Source: Cladobotryum mycophilum (lineage: Eukaryota; Ascomycota; Sordariomycetes; Hypocreales; Hypocreaceae). From it: a stretch of 64,000 bases of DNA. The notes under the pieces are model-generated. The model was not told where the DNA came from, ran no database searches, and was given only the letters and a program-made list of their open reading frames with translations. The stretch spans positions 6,448,001 to 6,512,000 of the forward strand of contig CM071589.1 of NCBI GenBank assembly GCA_036429605.1, written 5' to 3'. The position numbers and the translations under genes are program-made. This document shows, piece by piece, positions 12,396-24,577 of the stretch; positions within the stretch are counted from its first letter, which is position 1, and every line of letters begins with the position of its first letter.

Positions 12396-13202
12396 TCACT
12401 GTTGAGAGTCGGTTCGAGGTGGGGGAGGGTTTGACCCGGAGCCTCCACTAAGTAGGTTACGGAGCAGTGCACCGTATCCACAGCGTATAAGATTGTTCAT
12501 CAGGCTGGCAAGGATAGCAGCATCTGCTGGATCGGTGGTAGGTGCTAACTTTTGAAGTTGTGCAAGCCATTCCTCAGCTTGAGATAGATCACAACCTGCC
12601 GCATGAATTGCATCACCAATTAATCATCACGGCTGTTCATTTCAAGGGAGGAGTCATCTTACCTTCAACAACGCTGTCTGGGCTTCGCTCTTTGAGGATA
12701 GCTCCGACAATTGGAAGGTTGTCAAGGATAGGGGTCAAGGCTCCAACAACTGGTAGGTGCTCTAACACGGGATCTAGCAACCCACGCGCAGGGAGCTACA
12801 AAAGTGATTAGATATCATGCCAGGAAATAAGAAAGGGAACCAATCCTCACGTTGATGTTTAATGGCTCTGCTAATGATTAGTTTCAGTTATTCTGTAAGA
12901 AGAAAAACAAAAAAAGAAAGGGGGTGGGGGAGGCGGGAGCTTACCTCCATGGCCACTGTCTGAGCTTTGACGTTTGAGGAGACCTCCGACAATTGGAAGG
13001 TCTCCAAGGACATCGCCAAGAACGGGTCCAACAAGTGGTATGCTATTTAACAGGCCATTTAGCAACCCACGCGCCGAGAACTACAGAAAAATTAGATACC
13101 ATGCCAGGAAATGAGAATAGCAACTCTACTCACGTCTGGGTTCAATGGTGCCGCAGCAGCCAAAGAGATGATGATGAGTGGGAATGCAACGGAGGCTTTC
13201 AT
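12396..13202 (-). CDS. Secreted Gly/Leu-rich repeat protein with a 20-nt microexon (185 aa)
   Basis: Five exons: 13202-13134, 13080-12945, 12870-12851 (20 nt), 12795-12663, 12595-12396; every boundary has GT-AG and a consistent phase. Exon 1 is the signal peptide, MKASVAFPLIIISLAAAAP, ending PLNPD. Exon 2 encodes an ARGLLNGLLNSIPLVGPVLG-type amphipathic repeat ending LPIVGGLLKR. The microexon encodes AEPLNIN, a relic of the exon-1 end. Exon 4 repeats exon 2 (ARGLLDPVLEHLP, LPIVGAILKER). Exon 5 is a unique tail with two cysteines and a Pro-rich end. The protein therefore arose by internal duplication of exon 1-end plus exon 2. It is paralogous to the gene at 8954-9821. The repeats could form membrane-active helices released at KR; this is inference. 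Confidence 0.75.
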
Positions 13203-13290
13203 TTTGAGATATTGTGTTTTTAATGTGAAATGATGAGACTGGTGATGTGGATGAGGGATATTGGAACAATCTGAGTGGGAGATCCATGGG

Positions 13291-13300
13291 TAGATATACA
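13291..13300 (-). promoter_or_regulatory. TATA-like element of the second repeat-protein gene
   Basis: TGTATATCTA on the minus strand, 89 bp from the ATG at 13202. It is identical in sequence and nearly identical in spacing to the element at 9905-9914. Confidence 0.4.
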
Positions 13301-13372
13301 CACATGAACATGGCGAGTCGTCTGCATCAGGAAATCCGGTTTTCTCAACTCAAAGGTTGAGTCTGTATAGAA

Positions 13373-13390
13373 ACATGTTCGTCCACATGT
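13373..13390. promoter_or_regulatory. Paired ACATGT palindromes, copy 2
   Basis: Two ACATGT palindromes start 12 bp apart, about 170 bp upstream of the ATG at 13202. They are conserved with 10009-10026 although the surrounding sequence has diverged. Confidence 0.35.
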
Positions 13391-13778
13391 CCAGTACGCC
13401 TTGAGACATCATACTACGGTCTACTTCAAACTAATGTTGTTGGTTTTCAAGGTGGTGTTGTTAGCAAGCCTTTAACCGAGAGTAAACAGCGACTAGAGCA
13501 AGCTGAAAGGAGATATGTAGTGACATGAAAATCTGGTTCTGCTAGTGAGTTTCCAAAATACAGCTCTCTCACAGGACACATTCCCCATCTCCCCATGTGT
13601 CTGGCCCATGAAGTATACGAGCAGCATCACAGCTGCTTCCCCAGAATCTGGGTACAATAAGCTCCCGTCTCGGCAATGCTCGAGAATGGGTCTAAACTAC
13701 GGCAGTCTATAGTGCGGGCGCTGACACGACAATAACAACAAAGCCATTGTCATGGGTATCGAACTCTGGTGACCATAT

Positions 13779-14140
13779 TGTGACAGGCTAGTATTTTAAC
13801 TACGGTGGATGAGGCTGGCTGGATCCCAAGATACTAACATATAAAACGGTGTCAAGAATTTCCCTTTCTGTCTATCCGTTGATCGACTAAAATAGGTGGC
13901 TACAATTGTGACAGGCTGATATTTCGACTACAGTAAACAAGGCTAGATAGATTCCAAGATACTGACGCATCATACCATGGCGAGGATTTCCTTTTCCGTC
14001 TTTCCGCTGATCAGCTGAACCAAGGTGGCTGTATTGTGGCAGTTTGATATTCCCAACTACGGTAAATAAGGCTAGCTGAACTTCGAGATGCTGACGAATA
14101 ATACCATGTTGAAGCATCAGCTGAACTAGGATGCTTTGGA
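13779..14140. repeat. 128-bp tandem repeat, about 2.8 copies
   Basis: Units start at 13779, 13907 and 14035, each beginning TGTGRCAG and containing CTACGGTAAATAAGGCT-like and GATACTGACG-like stretches. The last unit is shortened. The corresponding part of copy 1 (about 10440-10560) has a single diverged unit. It lies 0.6-0.9 kb upstream of the secreted-protein gene. Confidence 0.75.
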
Positions 14141-14240
14141 CCGTTATCACAAAAACTTTATTATTTTGGAATCTCTTCTCTTTTCTCGGTTTGTGGTGGC
14201 AAGCAAGATCACATCGGGTCGTGCGGATATTATCGAGCTA

Positions 14241-17200
14241 TCGACAGCAGTGGTTTATTCAATCAATCACATCTCTTTATATACCGTACAGGGGTGTTTT
14301 ATGCGACTTCTGGTACATTTGTCTTGCCTCTTTTGATAGGCTCTCTGCCTCGATCCTGGTTTTGCCAATTTGAGACCATCTCAAGGATGCAAGCACCAAT
14401 ACAAAATCTTGTTCAGACTGGGCTTCATTCACAGTTGTGAATGCCTCCCCATCTACCAACCTTTCAACCTAACAATTACCGATAGCTTGGTACTCAGCTG
14501 AGTCTCTTTTACGTAAATGATTTTGCCTCTATGTGATATCTGAACTACGTCTCAGCCCGTAGTCTCGAAGAAGCATTTCCCACGACTTGGAGACCATGTG
14601 TCGTCAGTCGGTGAGTCTGTACCCAGGTGCGCAAACCAATACCCATTCCATGCTTTCGGCACAGTCAGCACCACTCAGCCAAATTTCTAGTGTTCCACAT
14701 AGAGTATCTCCATGTCCTCAACTTGATAGGGGGAATTATCCCTCCGTAGGCTGGGTCAAGGCCTGGTTGTTCTCCTGCGTTGCGATATGGTGGTATGGTA
14801 TGGATAATTGAAATGGTGTTCATAATAATGCTCCTAGGGCAAGGACGCTGGGATCAGAAAACCTTGTCGATCTCACAAATGATAGATCAGCCTCATGCTC
14901 GCCGCAGGCTTTGAACTCAAGAGCTTCCTGCCGCTAGCCCACTCTGAGCCCGTTCGCAGCAGCCATTATCACACCACCATTCCCAGGACGGTAGTTGAGA
15001 GGAGGTGGCGCTATCATTTCCGCCTTCAGAACAAAAAAGACCCAATCAATCTGTCAAGCCACATTTGTGCGGTAAGAGCGTGCATGGCGGGAAGAACCCT
15101 CAGTGGTGGTGCTCAATCTACTAGTGAGTGACCTCCAAGTAGCTTGAACGCCAGATTCACGGTGATCCTAACACACAAGATCTGACAAGTCCACAAGATT
15201 ATACCGATCCTTTCCGAGCCCAAGCAGCACAAAAGTGTTATCACTCCGGTCTGCTGCCTGCCTATCGAGGCTCGCGATGACCACAGCCACCATGTCTTGG
15301 GATAGCCTGGGCTTGTATTTCAGCTGGGAATCAGCAGACATCCCTGAAACACTAGGGGGTTGTTCAAATATATGCAGTGCTTCGAACATTTTCCCGCATG
15401 AAATGCCCGAGGAAGTGGTTGTCTCGCAGGATCACATGCCGTGACGACATATCATTACTATTGTTAAACAGTTATATCAGACCTCGTATTGGCTTGGTGA
15501 AGGAGGAAATTGATGCCAAGTTCATACTTTGTACAGAACCCAAAGACGTTAGAGCAATGACCTAAAGAGCATGCGGTGATAGGGGCTGATATATTGGCTT
15601 GTCACAATGTCGCTATTCGTCGTAGGAAAAATCGGCACTTTTGGCTCTGAGTCGGACTCGGCAAGCGATTTCGGCTCATCCCATCTGAGCCATGGTAGGA
15701 ATCACATTGAGCTCGTTCATCGGTTCTACGTCCAGCTCGCCGAGTCACACCCCGACGCGCTGTGCAGATGTGACGATATACCGAATGAGGATAGCCTGCT
15801 CGTTACACCCCTCCATATTAGATTGGTTACTGCATTCGACGTCTATCCACACGATGCGAGATGTCTAATTGTCTCAAGGGCTACAGGACACCGAACGGGT
15901 TGTTCGTGACATGAAATACGGCGTCTGGTTGAGATTTATTCGCATCTTTCAACACCATAGGCTGGGGGTCTGGAGGATTTCTCCCACAGCATGATAGAGC
16001 CTCGAACGGAGTGCGTCCGGGTTCAGCTAATAATGTGTAATGGAGTGACAATCGCACCGTATTATCTTTAGTTCTATTTGATAGTGAATCGTTACCAGTC
16101 ATATCTCCTTTGGTTGGAAATATAGTGATCGGTAAGTTGAATAGTCATGTGAATCTCAGATGCTACGTTGTAGATGGGAATTTGTATCCAATCCCCGCCT
16201 AGATGTCAAAGTGGGACTCTTTGACAAAGTTCATTCAACCATGAAAGAAGGAAGTTGGCACAATCTCGGTTTAATCACTGCTCCCGATCCTGGACAGTCA
16301 CACCCTCAATGAGGGCCTGCTCCTGATGAGAACTAGAGTGAAAGGGACTGTCATTGCAAGAGCCCCCAGCAGTTGATGTGGGTTCTGAAGATGCTGTTGG
16401 CGATTACATGATTCTGAAGGTGTTGATTTGGCATGTGATTGCGACCTAAAGGATCTAACACTCATGCGTAAAAGCCTGAATGAGGTCCTTCATGTCGGCT
16501 GCAGAGTAGTTCTGTGGAGCAGCAGCCTTGGCTGTGGGAAACAGTGGCGAAGATGATGCCGCGCACGACGACCCTCTTGCCTCGTGTCTACTGTAGAATC
16601 CCCAAGGACGACTATTAATAGATAAGTTAAAAAGGGCACAAGCGACATGCAGATACTGCATTGCTTGCAGATTGGGATAAATACTTCCAGTCTGGAACCG
16701 TGTCAAGGGAATACATATTCGGATCTAAGCGGTCAAGGTGAGAAGAGGGGTTTAGGTATTTGGACATTTGGACGGTTGGGTATCAAGGCATATTCTATGG
16801 ATGTTTGAAGTGCTATCGTAGATAGTCTCAAATAGTACGCACATCATATATTTATTAATGGGCCATATGCATACCTTTAACTGCCCATTGGTTGCACCAT
16901 ATGGAAATCTACGTAATTACGTGGCTTGGCCCATAGAACACCGCCAATACATTTGGTGAGGGCGACACGATGTATGCAAGGAACTCCAGCTTCTCACATT
17001 CAGCTACGCAAGTCATTGCCAACAGCATTAGCGAGGCGCATGATTCACTCATGTGCGTTAACAGACACCCCATTGGGAGGCAATATTCCCCGCTGTGGAG
17101 TGATTACTATATTGAATTATCGTCATCTGCATTGTATAGGGGGTATTGTCCGTGCCGGACCCTCTCAACTATCCGGCTGTCGCATCAATTCCAGAGACTT

Positions 17201-17472
17201 GGAGCCAATGGACGATCTATATCGAGTCAGAACGCACGAGTCTTGATAGATCGGCAGCGTTGCCGTACGTGGACGTTGCCGTCAGCGCATCGGCGATCGA
17301 AACTGTGCCAAATATGGGTCTCTTGGAGCAGGATATAAAGTTAAGGGCATGTTCGGCTTCGGTGGAACTGATTCGGGTCGATATAAGATCAACATTTTCG
17401 TAAACTGCCTCTGAAAACGGAATCATGGATAAATCACTGCTAAAAAGCTATACAGCCATGATTAGGAGCTCA
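14241..17472. other. Gene-free stretch upstream of the reductase
   Basis: About 3.2 kb. Several open frames of 60-120 codons occur on both strands (for example 15168-15389 minus, 15607-15909 plus, 16970-17338 plus). None forms an exon chain or carries a motif I recognise. They may be decayed gene remnants, but no family can be named. Confidence 0.45.
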
Positions 17473-18664
17473 ATGGCTGGTGATCTCATTCTCGTGAGTT
17501 TAGATCCCAAGCTCTCATCTCATTAATCCCCAATCTCCCCTCATAGTGCCGACGAAAGCAAGGGCGCGATACTAATCTGCGACACATGCAGGTCACTGGA
17601 GGCACCGAATTCATCGGCTTCCACATCCTCCTCTGCGCCCTCAGAGCGGGCTACACCGTCCGCGCCGCGGTACCAGACTCGGCCGCCTTTGACAGAATTT
17701 ACAGCCTTGATGTTATTGAGCATTACAGGTCGAGACTGACTAGCTTCATTGTTCCTAATAACACTGCCCCGGGCGCATATGATGCGGCTGTCCGAGGCGT
17801 CAAATTCGTCATCCATTCTTCGCCTCTGCCAGCGCAGAATGCCGTCGCGGCGGACGACTATGAGGGATCGGTAATCAGGCCGGCTATTCAGGAAACATTG
17901 AATGTGCTGGAAGCTGTGCATCGGGCATCGGGGATCAAGAGGGTTGTGATTACCGAGTCTATTGCGTCCATTGCCAATATCTTCAAACCTACTGAGACTC
18001 CCATCAACGGTATGTGATGCAATGCCTTTGCTCATAAGTAGCCATTCGTTGTGTTAATGCTGTTTCTATAGAAAGCACGCGTACGGCGATAACGTCAGGG
18101 CCTTATCCGGACATGCTGACGGCCTACTCATCCGCCAAGGCGCAAACTCACCGCGCTACGTGGGACTTCATCACCAACCGGACCCCTTCCTTTGACGTCG
18201 TCAACATCCTCCCTGTCTTCGTCATCGGCCGCGACGACGGCATCACAGCCGCCGAAGAACACAACAGAGGCAGTAACATCCTCCTCGTCAAGCCCCTCCT
18301 AGGCGAAGGCTACCCCACGATCCCCGTCCCCACGCCCGGCGTCACCGTAGACATACACGACGTGGCCAAGATGCACGTCAAGGCGCTGAACCCAGACGTC
18401 CCAGGCAACGAGGACTACATCGCCTCGGCGGATCCCAATGGCGGCTACACGTGGGAGGACCTGGTCGACATTATCAAGACGCGGTATCCCGAGCAGTATA
18501 ACAGGGGGATGTTCAAGATTGACGATGCGCCCCGCAGGACGACTCAGCCGTGCTATATAGATAGCAGCAAGGCTGAGGACGCTTTTGGGATGGCGTTTAG
18601 GACGTTTGAGGAGGGCGTAGTAGAGGCGATAGATCAGTACCTTGAGCTTCTCGGCATACACTAG
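17473..18664 (+). CDS. Extended short-chain dehydrogenase/reductase (343 aa)
   Basis: Three exons: 17473-17493, 17592-18009, 18072-18664, with introns of 98 and 62 nt. The first exon is only seven codons and completes the Rossmann start, giving VTGGTEFIG. The catalytic YxxxK motif is seen as YSSAK near 18118-18135. Overall layout matches the NAD(P)-dependent aldehyde/ketone reductases related to Gre2 and cinnamoyl-CoA/dihydroflavonol reductases. Length fits the family. It would reduce a carbonyl group using NADPH; the substrate is unknown. It lies 12 kb from the synthetase gene with the secreted-peptide island between, so membership of the same metabolite cluster is possible but not shown. 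The very short first exon is why the start was placed upstream of the main frame. Confidence 0.85.
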
Positions 18665-19582
18665 ATACACTCCCTGCTGTATTGTGTGAATGCCATAAAT
18701 ACAACGAAACGGTGAGAATGAAGCTCAAGTCAAGCACAAGTATTTCCCTGTCGATATGTTTTCCCGGTCAAAAGTGGAATTGAACTTGGAGCAGCCTTGC
18801 TAGAACGATGAGGACTGCCGTCTGGCGTTCTAGAGCTAGGCAAGCCGGACGACTCTCCTCCTCACCGACAGGGTCCGAGATGGCTGAAGACAAAGGACGG
18901 AGAACCCTAACGTTCTCGGATTTGCATTTCGGGTATTTCAGCAGTGGGATTCCCAAATCCCGGTACGCGGAGTGCCTTTGATGGCATGAGGGCGAAACCC
19001 CCTCTAAACTACGAAAGCAAACGGCGGTAGCAGATTTGGGGCTTCTCGTCATCAATTATCTTATTATGCAAGAATATGAGCTTACATAACATGTCAAGGA
19101 GTTGTGAAGTATTAATATGCTGACGACTTTAGAGCAGTCCGAATACTACAGTAACACGTTCTCGAGATGTAGCTTCAAATATGAACATGATGAGGGCTAA
19201 GATGTGCCATAAGACATTCATAAAATCTGTCATGAGAAAAAGAAGTGCTTCATAATATACTCATTGTTCACGAATATTCATGAGAAATAAACTGTATGTA
19301 CAAAAAGTCATGAACCCATCAACTCCATGGACGTGATAGAACCCCTGTTCTAAATCATGCCCGAAAAACATTCCCGCTATGCAACGCCTGTGACATGTCT
19401 GCCAGTATACCCAAAGATATCCTCATAATCCATCAAGGGGTTCCGTCTCTTCTCATTTAAGAGTCCTCAGTTGTGAGGACTGCCCGGCCTGCCCGGTCCA
19501 AGCAGCCTCGTTGTAATCATCACTCATGACATCTCATCCAATCCCCTCATAAAGATCCTCATAAAGATCCTCATATCCCAAT
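18665..19582. other. Convergent intergenic region
   Basis: Lies between the 3' ends of the reductase and the cutinase. There is a short repeat of ATAAAGATCCTCAT near 19550-19575. No gene is seen. Confidence 0.5.
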
Positions 19583-20383
19583 TTACACCTTGGAAGCAAT
19601 GAAAGCAGCGGCATCAGCGGCATCCGTGGCATAGGTCAAGTGGTGAATGGTAATAACGGGGCCGTTGTCGCAAATGTTGTCGCCGCCGTTGCAGTAGACC
19701 TTGACCTTGGAGGCGTCGATGTTGGCGACGGACTGGTGGGAGTAAGGGTCGCCGAAGAGGACGACGGCGCTGACCTTGGCCATGGTGGCGGCGTCGAGGT
19801 CGGCGGCGGCGTTGTGGACGACCATGGCGCCCTGGGAGTAGCCGCCGACGACGAGCTTAGTGTTGGGGCACTTGGCGACGGTGGACTTGATCATGTTTGC
19901 CCTTTGAAAACTTTGTTAGCTTGCTCTCAATAGCTATTATCATGCCAGGGGGTTGACTTACAAGAGAACGCCGTTGGGCTTGGAGCCAGTAAGGTAGTCA
20001 TTGACATTGGCAGGATAGGCCAAACCCTGAACAGCCAAGGACTTGCTCCCAAGCTTACTCTGGAGAGACCTCGCAACCCACGGCGCAACCAAGACACCTA
20101 CATTGCCAGCATCGCACGTCCCGCGAGCAAACAACATGGTCACGTCTCCGCAGGCGTCGTTCTCAACATCAGGGATGCCGAAGAAGTTGGCAGCGAGGTT
20201 CTCACCATCGGCGATGAGATCGCAGCCCTCGTTGATAACAAAGCTAGCGGGGAAGATGGAGGCCAACTTGGCGAGGAAGGCGTCAATGGAGGGCCAGTCA
20301 CGGCGGTTGAGGGAGGTTGAAGGGTAGGGGATGGCCATGGCCTGGCCGGCCAGGAGGGTGGCGAGGAGAGCGTAGGCACGCAT
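19583..20383 (-). CDS. Cutinase, secreted (246 aa)
   Basis: Two exons, 20383-19962 and 19901-19583, with a 60-nt intron (GTAAGT donor, GCTAAC branch). The signal peptide MRAYALLATLLAGQAMA is followed by a short pro-region ending in RR. The serine esterase motif GYSQG, the Asp in the cysteine-flanked loop (CNGGDNICD) and the His in HHLTY make up the cutinase catalytic triad in the right order. Paired cysteines match the family disulphides. It hydrolyses ester bonds of plant cutin or similar polyesters outside the cell. Length is slightly above the usual 200-230 residues because of the N-terminal pro-region. It is a typical plant-associated or saprotrophic fungal enzyme. Confidence 0.93.
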
Positions 20384-21686
20384 GGTGAAGAAGACAAAGA
20401 GTAGATGTCTTTGGGCAGGTGGAAGGCCAGGGATGAGAAGTCACCCAATTGCTGAATGAGAGAGGAGAGGAAGGATGATGATGATGTCGATGAAGTAGGA
20501 CATTTTTGACGACGGGATCAAGGAGTAGATATAGTCGCAAGCTTCATAGCCTAACCCTCCAGTCCCAAGAACCTTCTTAGTTTGGCATTGACCATAATTC
20601 CCATTTTCCCCCACACGATCTCTCTCTCACTTTCCCTCACCCCGTATTCTGCTCACTGCTACAGTAGATCTACTAACCCCCTTTCAAACGCACAAAACGT
20701 TCGGACATGTTGGAAGCAAAAAGAGCTCCATTCTGGATCCTACGCTCTCTCGAGTAAAGTAGCGTAAGGAGGAATACCCAAATTGGGGTTGGTGTGGCCT
20801 GGATGGGGCGGATCAGCCTTGCAGATGGGAGGGAGATGCGTTTCAGCGCGCCAGTGCGGGAAAGCCAGGCCAAACCCCACGTTTTAGTGGCTGATTGTCG
20901 AGGAGTGGTGGTGTGTGTGTGATTATGAGCCATTGGGTGGGGATGGATGGTTGGATGGATGAAAGCAAGCATCGTGGTTGGAAGAGCGTGGGAGTTTTTT
21001 CTGGCATTGTTCCGGGTTTAGTTGGTGGGAACTTCGATGCCGCGACGGCGTCAGCGCCATGTCCGTTGGCGGGAGGGTAAAAGGGCCAAGAGATGCCGGC
21101 TGTTGCGGTTCTTGCATGTTGGTGTTGGTGCTGGTGCAGGGGGTCCAATAGAGTGGTAGTGGTCCTTGGTGATGAGGATTGATGTTGTGTGTGCTGGTGA
21201 TGAAGACACACACACTCACCTACTCGCCCATAGTAGAGGGAGCGGGTTCCTGCTTGTCGCCCTTTGAACGACAGGCACACGTCAAAAAATATTGACGATC
21301 TCATAGATTTTCCCCCTCCGTGTTGGGCATCCTTTTTGTTGGCTGTTTTCCCTGACGATCATTTTGTCGGTGCTCCCAATTAGGGCATGTAGAAAATGGC
21401 AGAAGAAATGGAACTGTGTTTCGTTTCTGTCTTTGCTTAAATTTTTCCGTCGAGTGCTGATCCCATCAGACTGGATGGATGATCTACAGCCAAGACGCCA
21501 GATGCGCAACATCCACGCGACCACCAACTCCATCACCGCCCATTCATCCTTTCCCCCTTCCCCCTCGTTGCAAGACTTCGTGATGTTTGAAGCTCGGCTT
21601 CACAAGCCAAAAGACTGTAAAGAACTATCATTCTTTCGGCTCGTATTTGCCGTGTCAAGTAAATTGGTCTAGAAGGATGTATGGGA

Positions 21687-21691
<5 letters not shown>

Positions 21692-21717
<26 letters not shown>
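21692..21717. repeat. (GT)n microsatellite
   Basis: About thirteen uninterrupted GT units in a non-coding stretch. Confidence 0.95.
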
Positions 21718-22118
21718 CTGCATCTACGGATCAAGTCGGAAGTATCGTCCTCGTCACACGTAAATAAACTGACAGAACCTTTTGATTCGACAATTGACGA
21801 TGCTTCGAGCGCTTCTAGATCAAAATCTTGTCGGACATGAAGCCCCTTTTCGAAGAAAGTTCCAGGTTCGCCAGCTTAGAGCCCGGGCTGGAAAGCAATA
21901 GCGAGCTGGGCGGGATGTCGTCGTGGCTTACAGCGGTTGCTTTGGATGCCTAAGCGCTGTAAGTCAGCACTGGAGCGTTAGAACCCCCAACCCTCCCCGC
22001 AAACCTCCACTGAGAATACTCCCCCCGCTATACGCTAAAGCTAAATACCCCGCAAAGTCCGGGCAGTCCTTTGAAACGCTCGAGGGCCAGTGGAGAGAGG
22101 GAGAAGAGAGAGTCTGCC

Positions 22119-22152
22119 CACACACACACATACACACACACACACACACACA
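22119..22152. repeat. (CA)n microsatellite
   Basis: CA repeat interrupted once by a T near 22131. It lies in the same intergenic stretch as the GT repeat at 21692. Confidence 0.95.
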
Positions 22153-24577
22153 TCTGACTGCTGGAGAACGGATACCGGCAGAGTCTCATGACTTGAAGAA
22201 AAAATAAAAAAAAACTATTCACCATCGGCGAGCTTACTGCTTTTGTCTACATTGGGATTTCCACGTTCTGTAAGTGGGCAGATCTAAGAAAAGAAACAAT
22301 GGACAGATCAATTTGAGTAAAAGTAACACTATTAATCATCTTCTACGAACTGCCAATGAACTGTTTCACATCTCACATCATTCCTCATGTCTCAATCTAT
22401 GGGCGTTCTGGATGCCTACCACCACCCATGAGATTTACAGCCATGAAACTCCAAGACAGCAAATCTACATTATTTTCCCACGACTCAAACTTGTCTCCAT
22501 TCTGCTAACCTAACACATCGTACCATCCACTCACCAAGTGAAAACCAACCGTTTCTCCCCTTTGTCCAAGCAAGAGTCACATCCCCCATCTCAAAGCGGC
22601 CCCCTCCCCCGGTTTTTCTTTCTCCACCCTACCCTAGAGTGCATCCCGCCCCCGCAACGCAACGGGCGTATTTCCTATTCGGGCCATCTCCTCGCCCACG
22701 CCACGTCATAGCACACACAAAAGAAGGAAAAGAAAAAAATATGCATATCCATTTCATCCAGAAGGGCCTCTATTTTTTGTTTGTTGTTTCCAATGCGAAT
22801 ACGCTGTCGGGCTATGTATGCATGCATCTATATCAGATCTTTCCATCTATATGTCATTATATAAAAAGTGTTCGTAAAGTGTTTGTGCTATTTGCTTCCA
22901 TTGCTTCGCTTACACCGCTTAGATCAGCACAAGACTATAGGTATGCAACGTTTACTCCAGGTTGCACAGCATCGTCTAGTGTCTCATGCCGGGAAAGGAT
23001 TCTACAGTTCACTCCGATTCCGTGCAGTTCTGGGCGATGGCGGCCTGGAAGCTTCATCAGCGTGACTCGGGTTATGCACGCACGTCTCGGACAAGAGATC
23101 TGATAACACGGCAGGCAAATTGAACTCGTCGTTCAAAGTAGACCAACAGTTCTTTTATCCAATTAGAGGTCAAGGACATACAAATGGCTCCGAGACTTTT
23201 TAATAAAGTGCCATCCATAAAGACTCCTCGCAGTGCATGAACACCGGTCTCGTCTCTTTCGGGCACAAGGGCATCTCATGCTTGCATACCACTCAGCCAC
23301 TCTCACACCACCACCTCCTCCTCGTCCCATCCCACAATAATTCTCCGACCCAAAATTCACATCTTCGGTTGCCGAGTGAAGTAAATTCCTATTCGCAACA
23401 AAAGAGCCTCAAGAGCGAAGAAGAACAGTCAATGACGTACACCACAATCCAAATCCTTCTACAAATGAACCCTCCCCCTCCAAATACACAATGGCCCGAA
23501 TCAACCTGTCGATGAAAACGAAAGACCTTCCGTATTTAGTACCACCATGAACACAAGTTCAGGGTCCAGCCATGCGAGCTCCTTAATAAATATGGTTGCC
23601 TGACTACTAAGACTCGATGAAATGTCTCATGCCACGACATCCATTGCGTCTCCGCGGGAGGGAAGAGGTCCCCCTTCTCCGTATGGGGTAATTGTCTCAT
23701 GTCTTGCAGACGAGGTCATCAAGTGGCATACGTTGTTTCAACTTTTACATCAAACATCGCGAGAAAAGAAGAGCCATAATGCGTAAAAGTAAAGAACAAA
23801 GAATATTTTCCCCATCAAATGTCTCGTTACATCTAGTGGCTTCGTTGACCGGCAAGGCCGTTGACGATCACCCGCCCCCCGAGAACCACACCAAGATTGA
23901 CAGGGCACTGGATCCGTCCCTCTCGAACAACAAGGATCACCCAAGAGACCCAAGTGCAAATTTTGCGCTGCTGTAAAAAATCACTGACCACTGAGAGGCC
24001 AGGGCTCTGTTAACCTCGCACCACTCAAGTCAGCTGGGCCAAGGGGAGAAGCTCCCCTTGTCGATCAAGCATCAGGTGCAGCTTAAACTTTACGACGACC
24101 CAGCCCCGTGGGTTCAAATCATCTCATTTCGGAGCCATGCATCTCGGTCTGTCCGACATCCCCTGGACATCGCGAAACGTGCTCTTCTCGTGTCCCATCA
24201 GTCGTTCAACTCGTCGATCGTCGTTATGAGCCCCCTCGAATTAGGTGACAGGCAGTGAGTTGCCATCGGTCGCAGTCCGTAGAAACACGGCCACTCTCCA
24301 TGATCCACAGCAAAGCCGGCCGCGTGTTCAGACGCATATCCTGAAGTGCAGGCATTGGTGGAATTGAAAGCCAGAAACCGCTCATTGCTGCGGATCTATC
24401 CGTTTGTCAGCAATACGATGCTGGCATACCCAAACAGCCGGTCTACATGTGATGCCGCCATGGCCATGAAGGATCGCAAAGGCACAGTCGCAGAAATTGC
24501 ATCCTTTCCTAGGGTGAACCTTTTCATGACAATGGACCCCCAAGACTCGTGGCAAAAACCGAATCCTTTGAGGCGAT

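Larger units (their letters stand above)
12175..14240. repeat. Tandem segmental duplication, copy 2
   Basis: Partner of about 8790-10850. It contains the gene at 12396-13202, its upstream region with the conserved TATA-like and ACATGT elements, and a local 128-bp repeat expansion at 13779-14140 that copy 1 lacks. Confidence 0.7.
20384..24577. other. Long gene-free stretch with dinucleotide repeats
   Basis: About 4.2 kb upstream of the cutinase. It contains a GT repeat (21692-21717) and a CA repeat (22119-22152), together with pyrimidine-rich sequence. Open frames are short, low in complexity and without motifs. No tRNA or rRNA was recognised. Confidence 0.5.

Noticed and set aside
14881..14970. 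tRNA-like TTCAAA box on the minus strand
   Set aside because: No matching acceptor, D and anticodon stems could be folded by eye.
15600..16100. Possible decayed NACHT/ankyrin-type gene
   Set aside because: Only one weak TPFEAL-like match on the minus strand; too little to name a family.
22639..23103. 154-codon plus-strand open frame in the 20.4-24.6 kb interval
   Set aside because: No signal peptide or motif, and irregular composition; probably chance.
24058..24130. GGTTCAAATC resembling a tRNA T-loop
   Set aside because: The upstream sequence does not form a cloverleaf.
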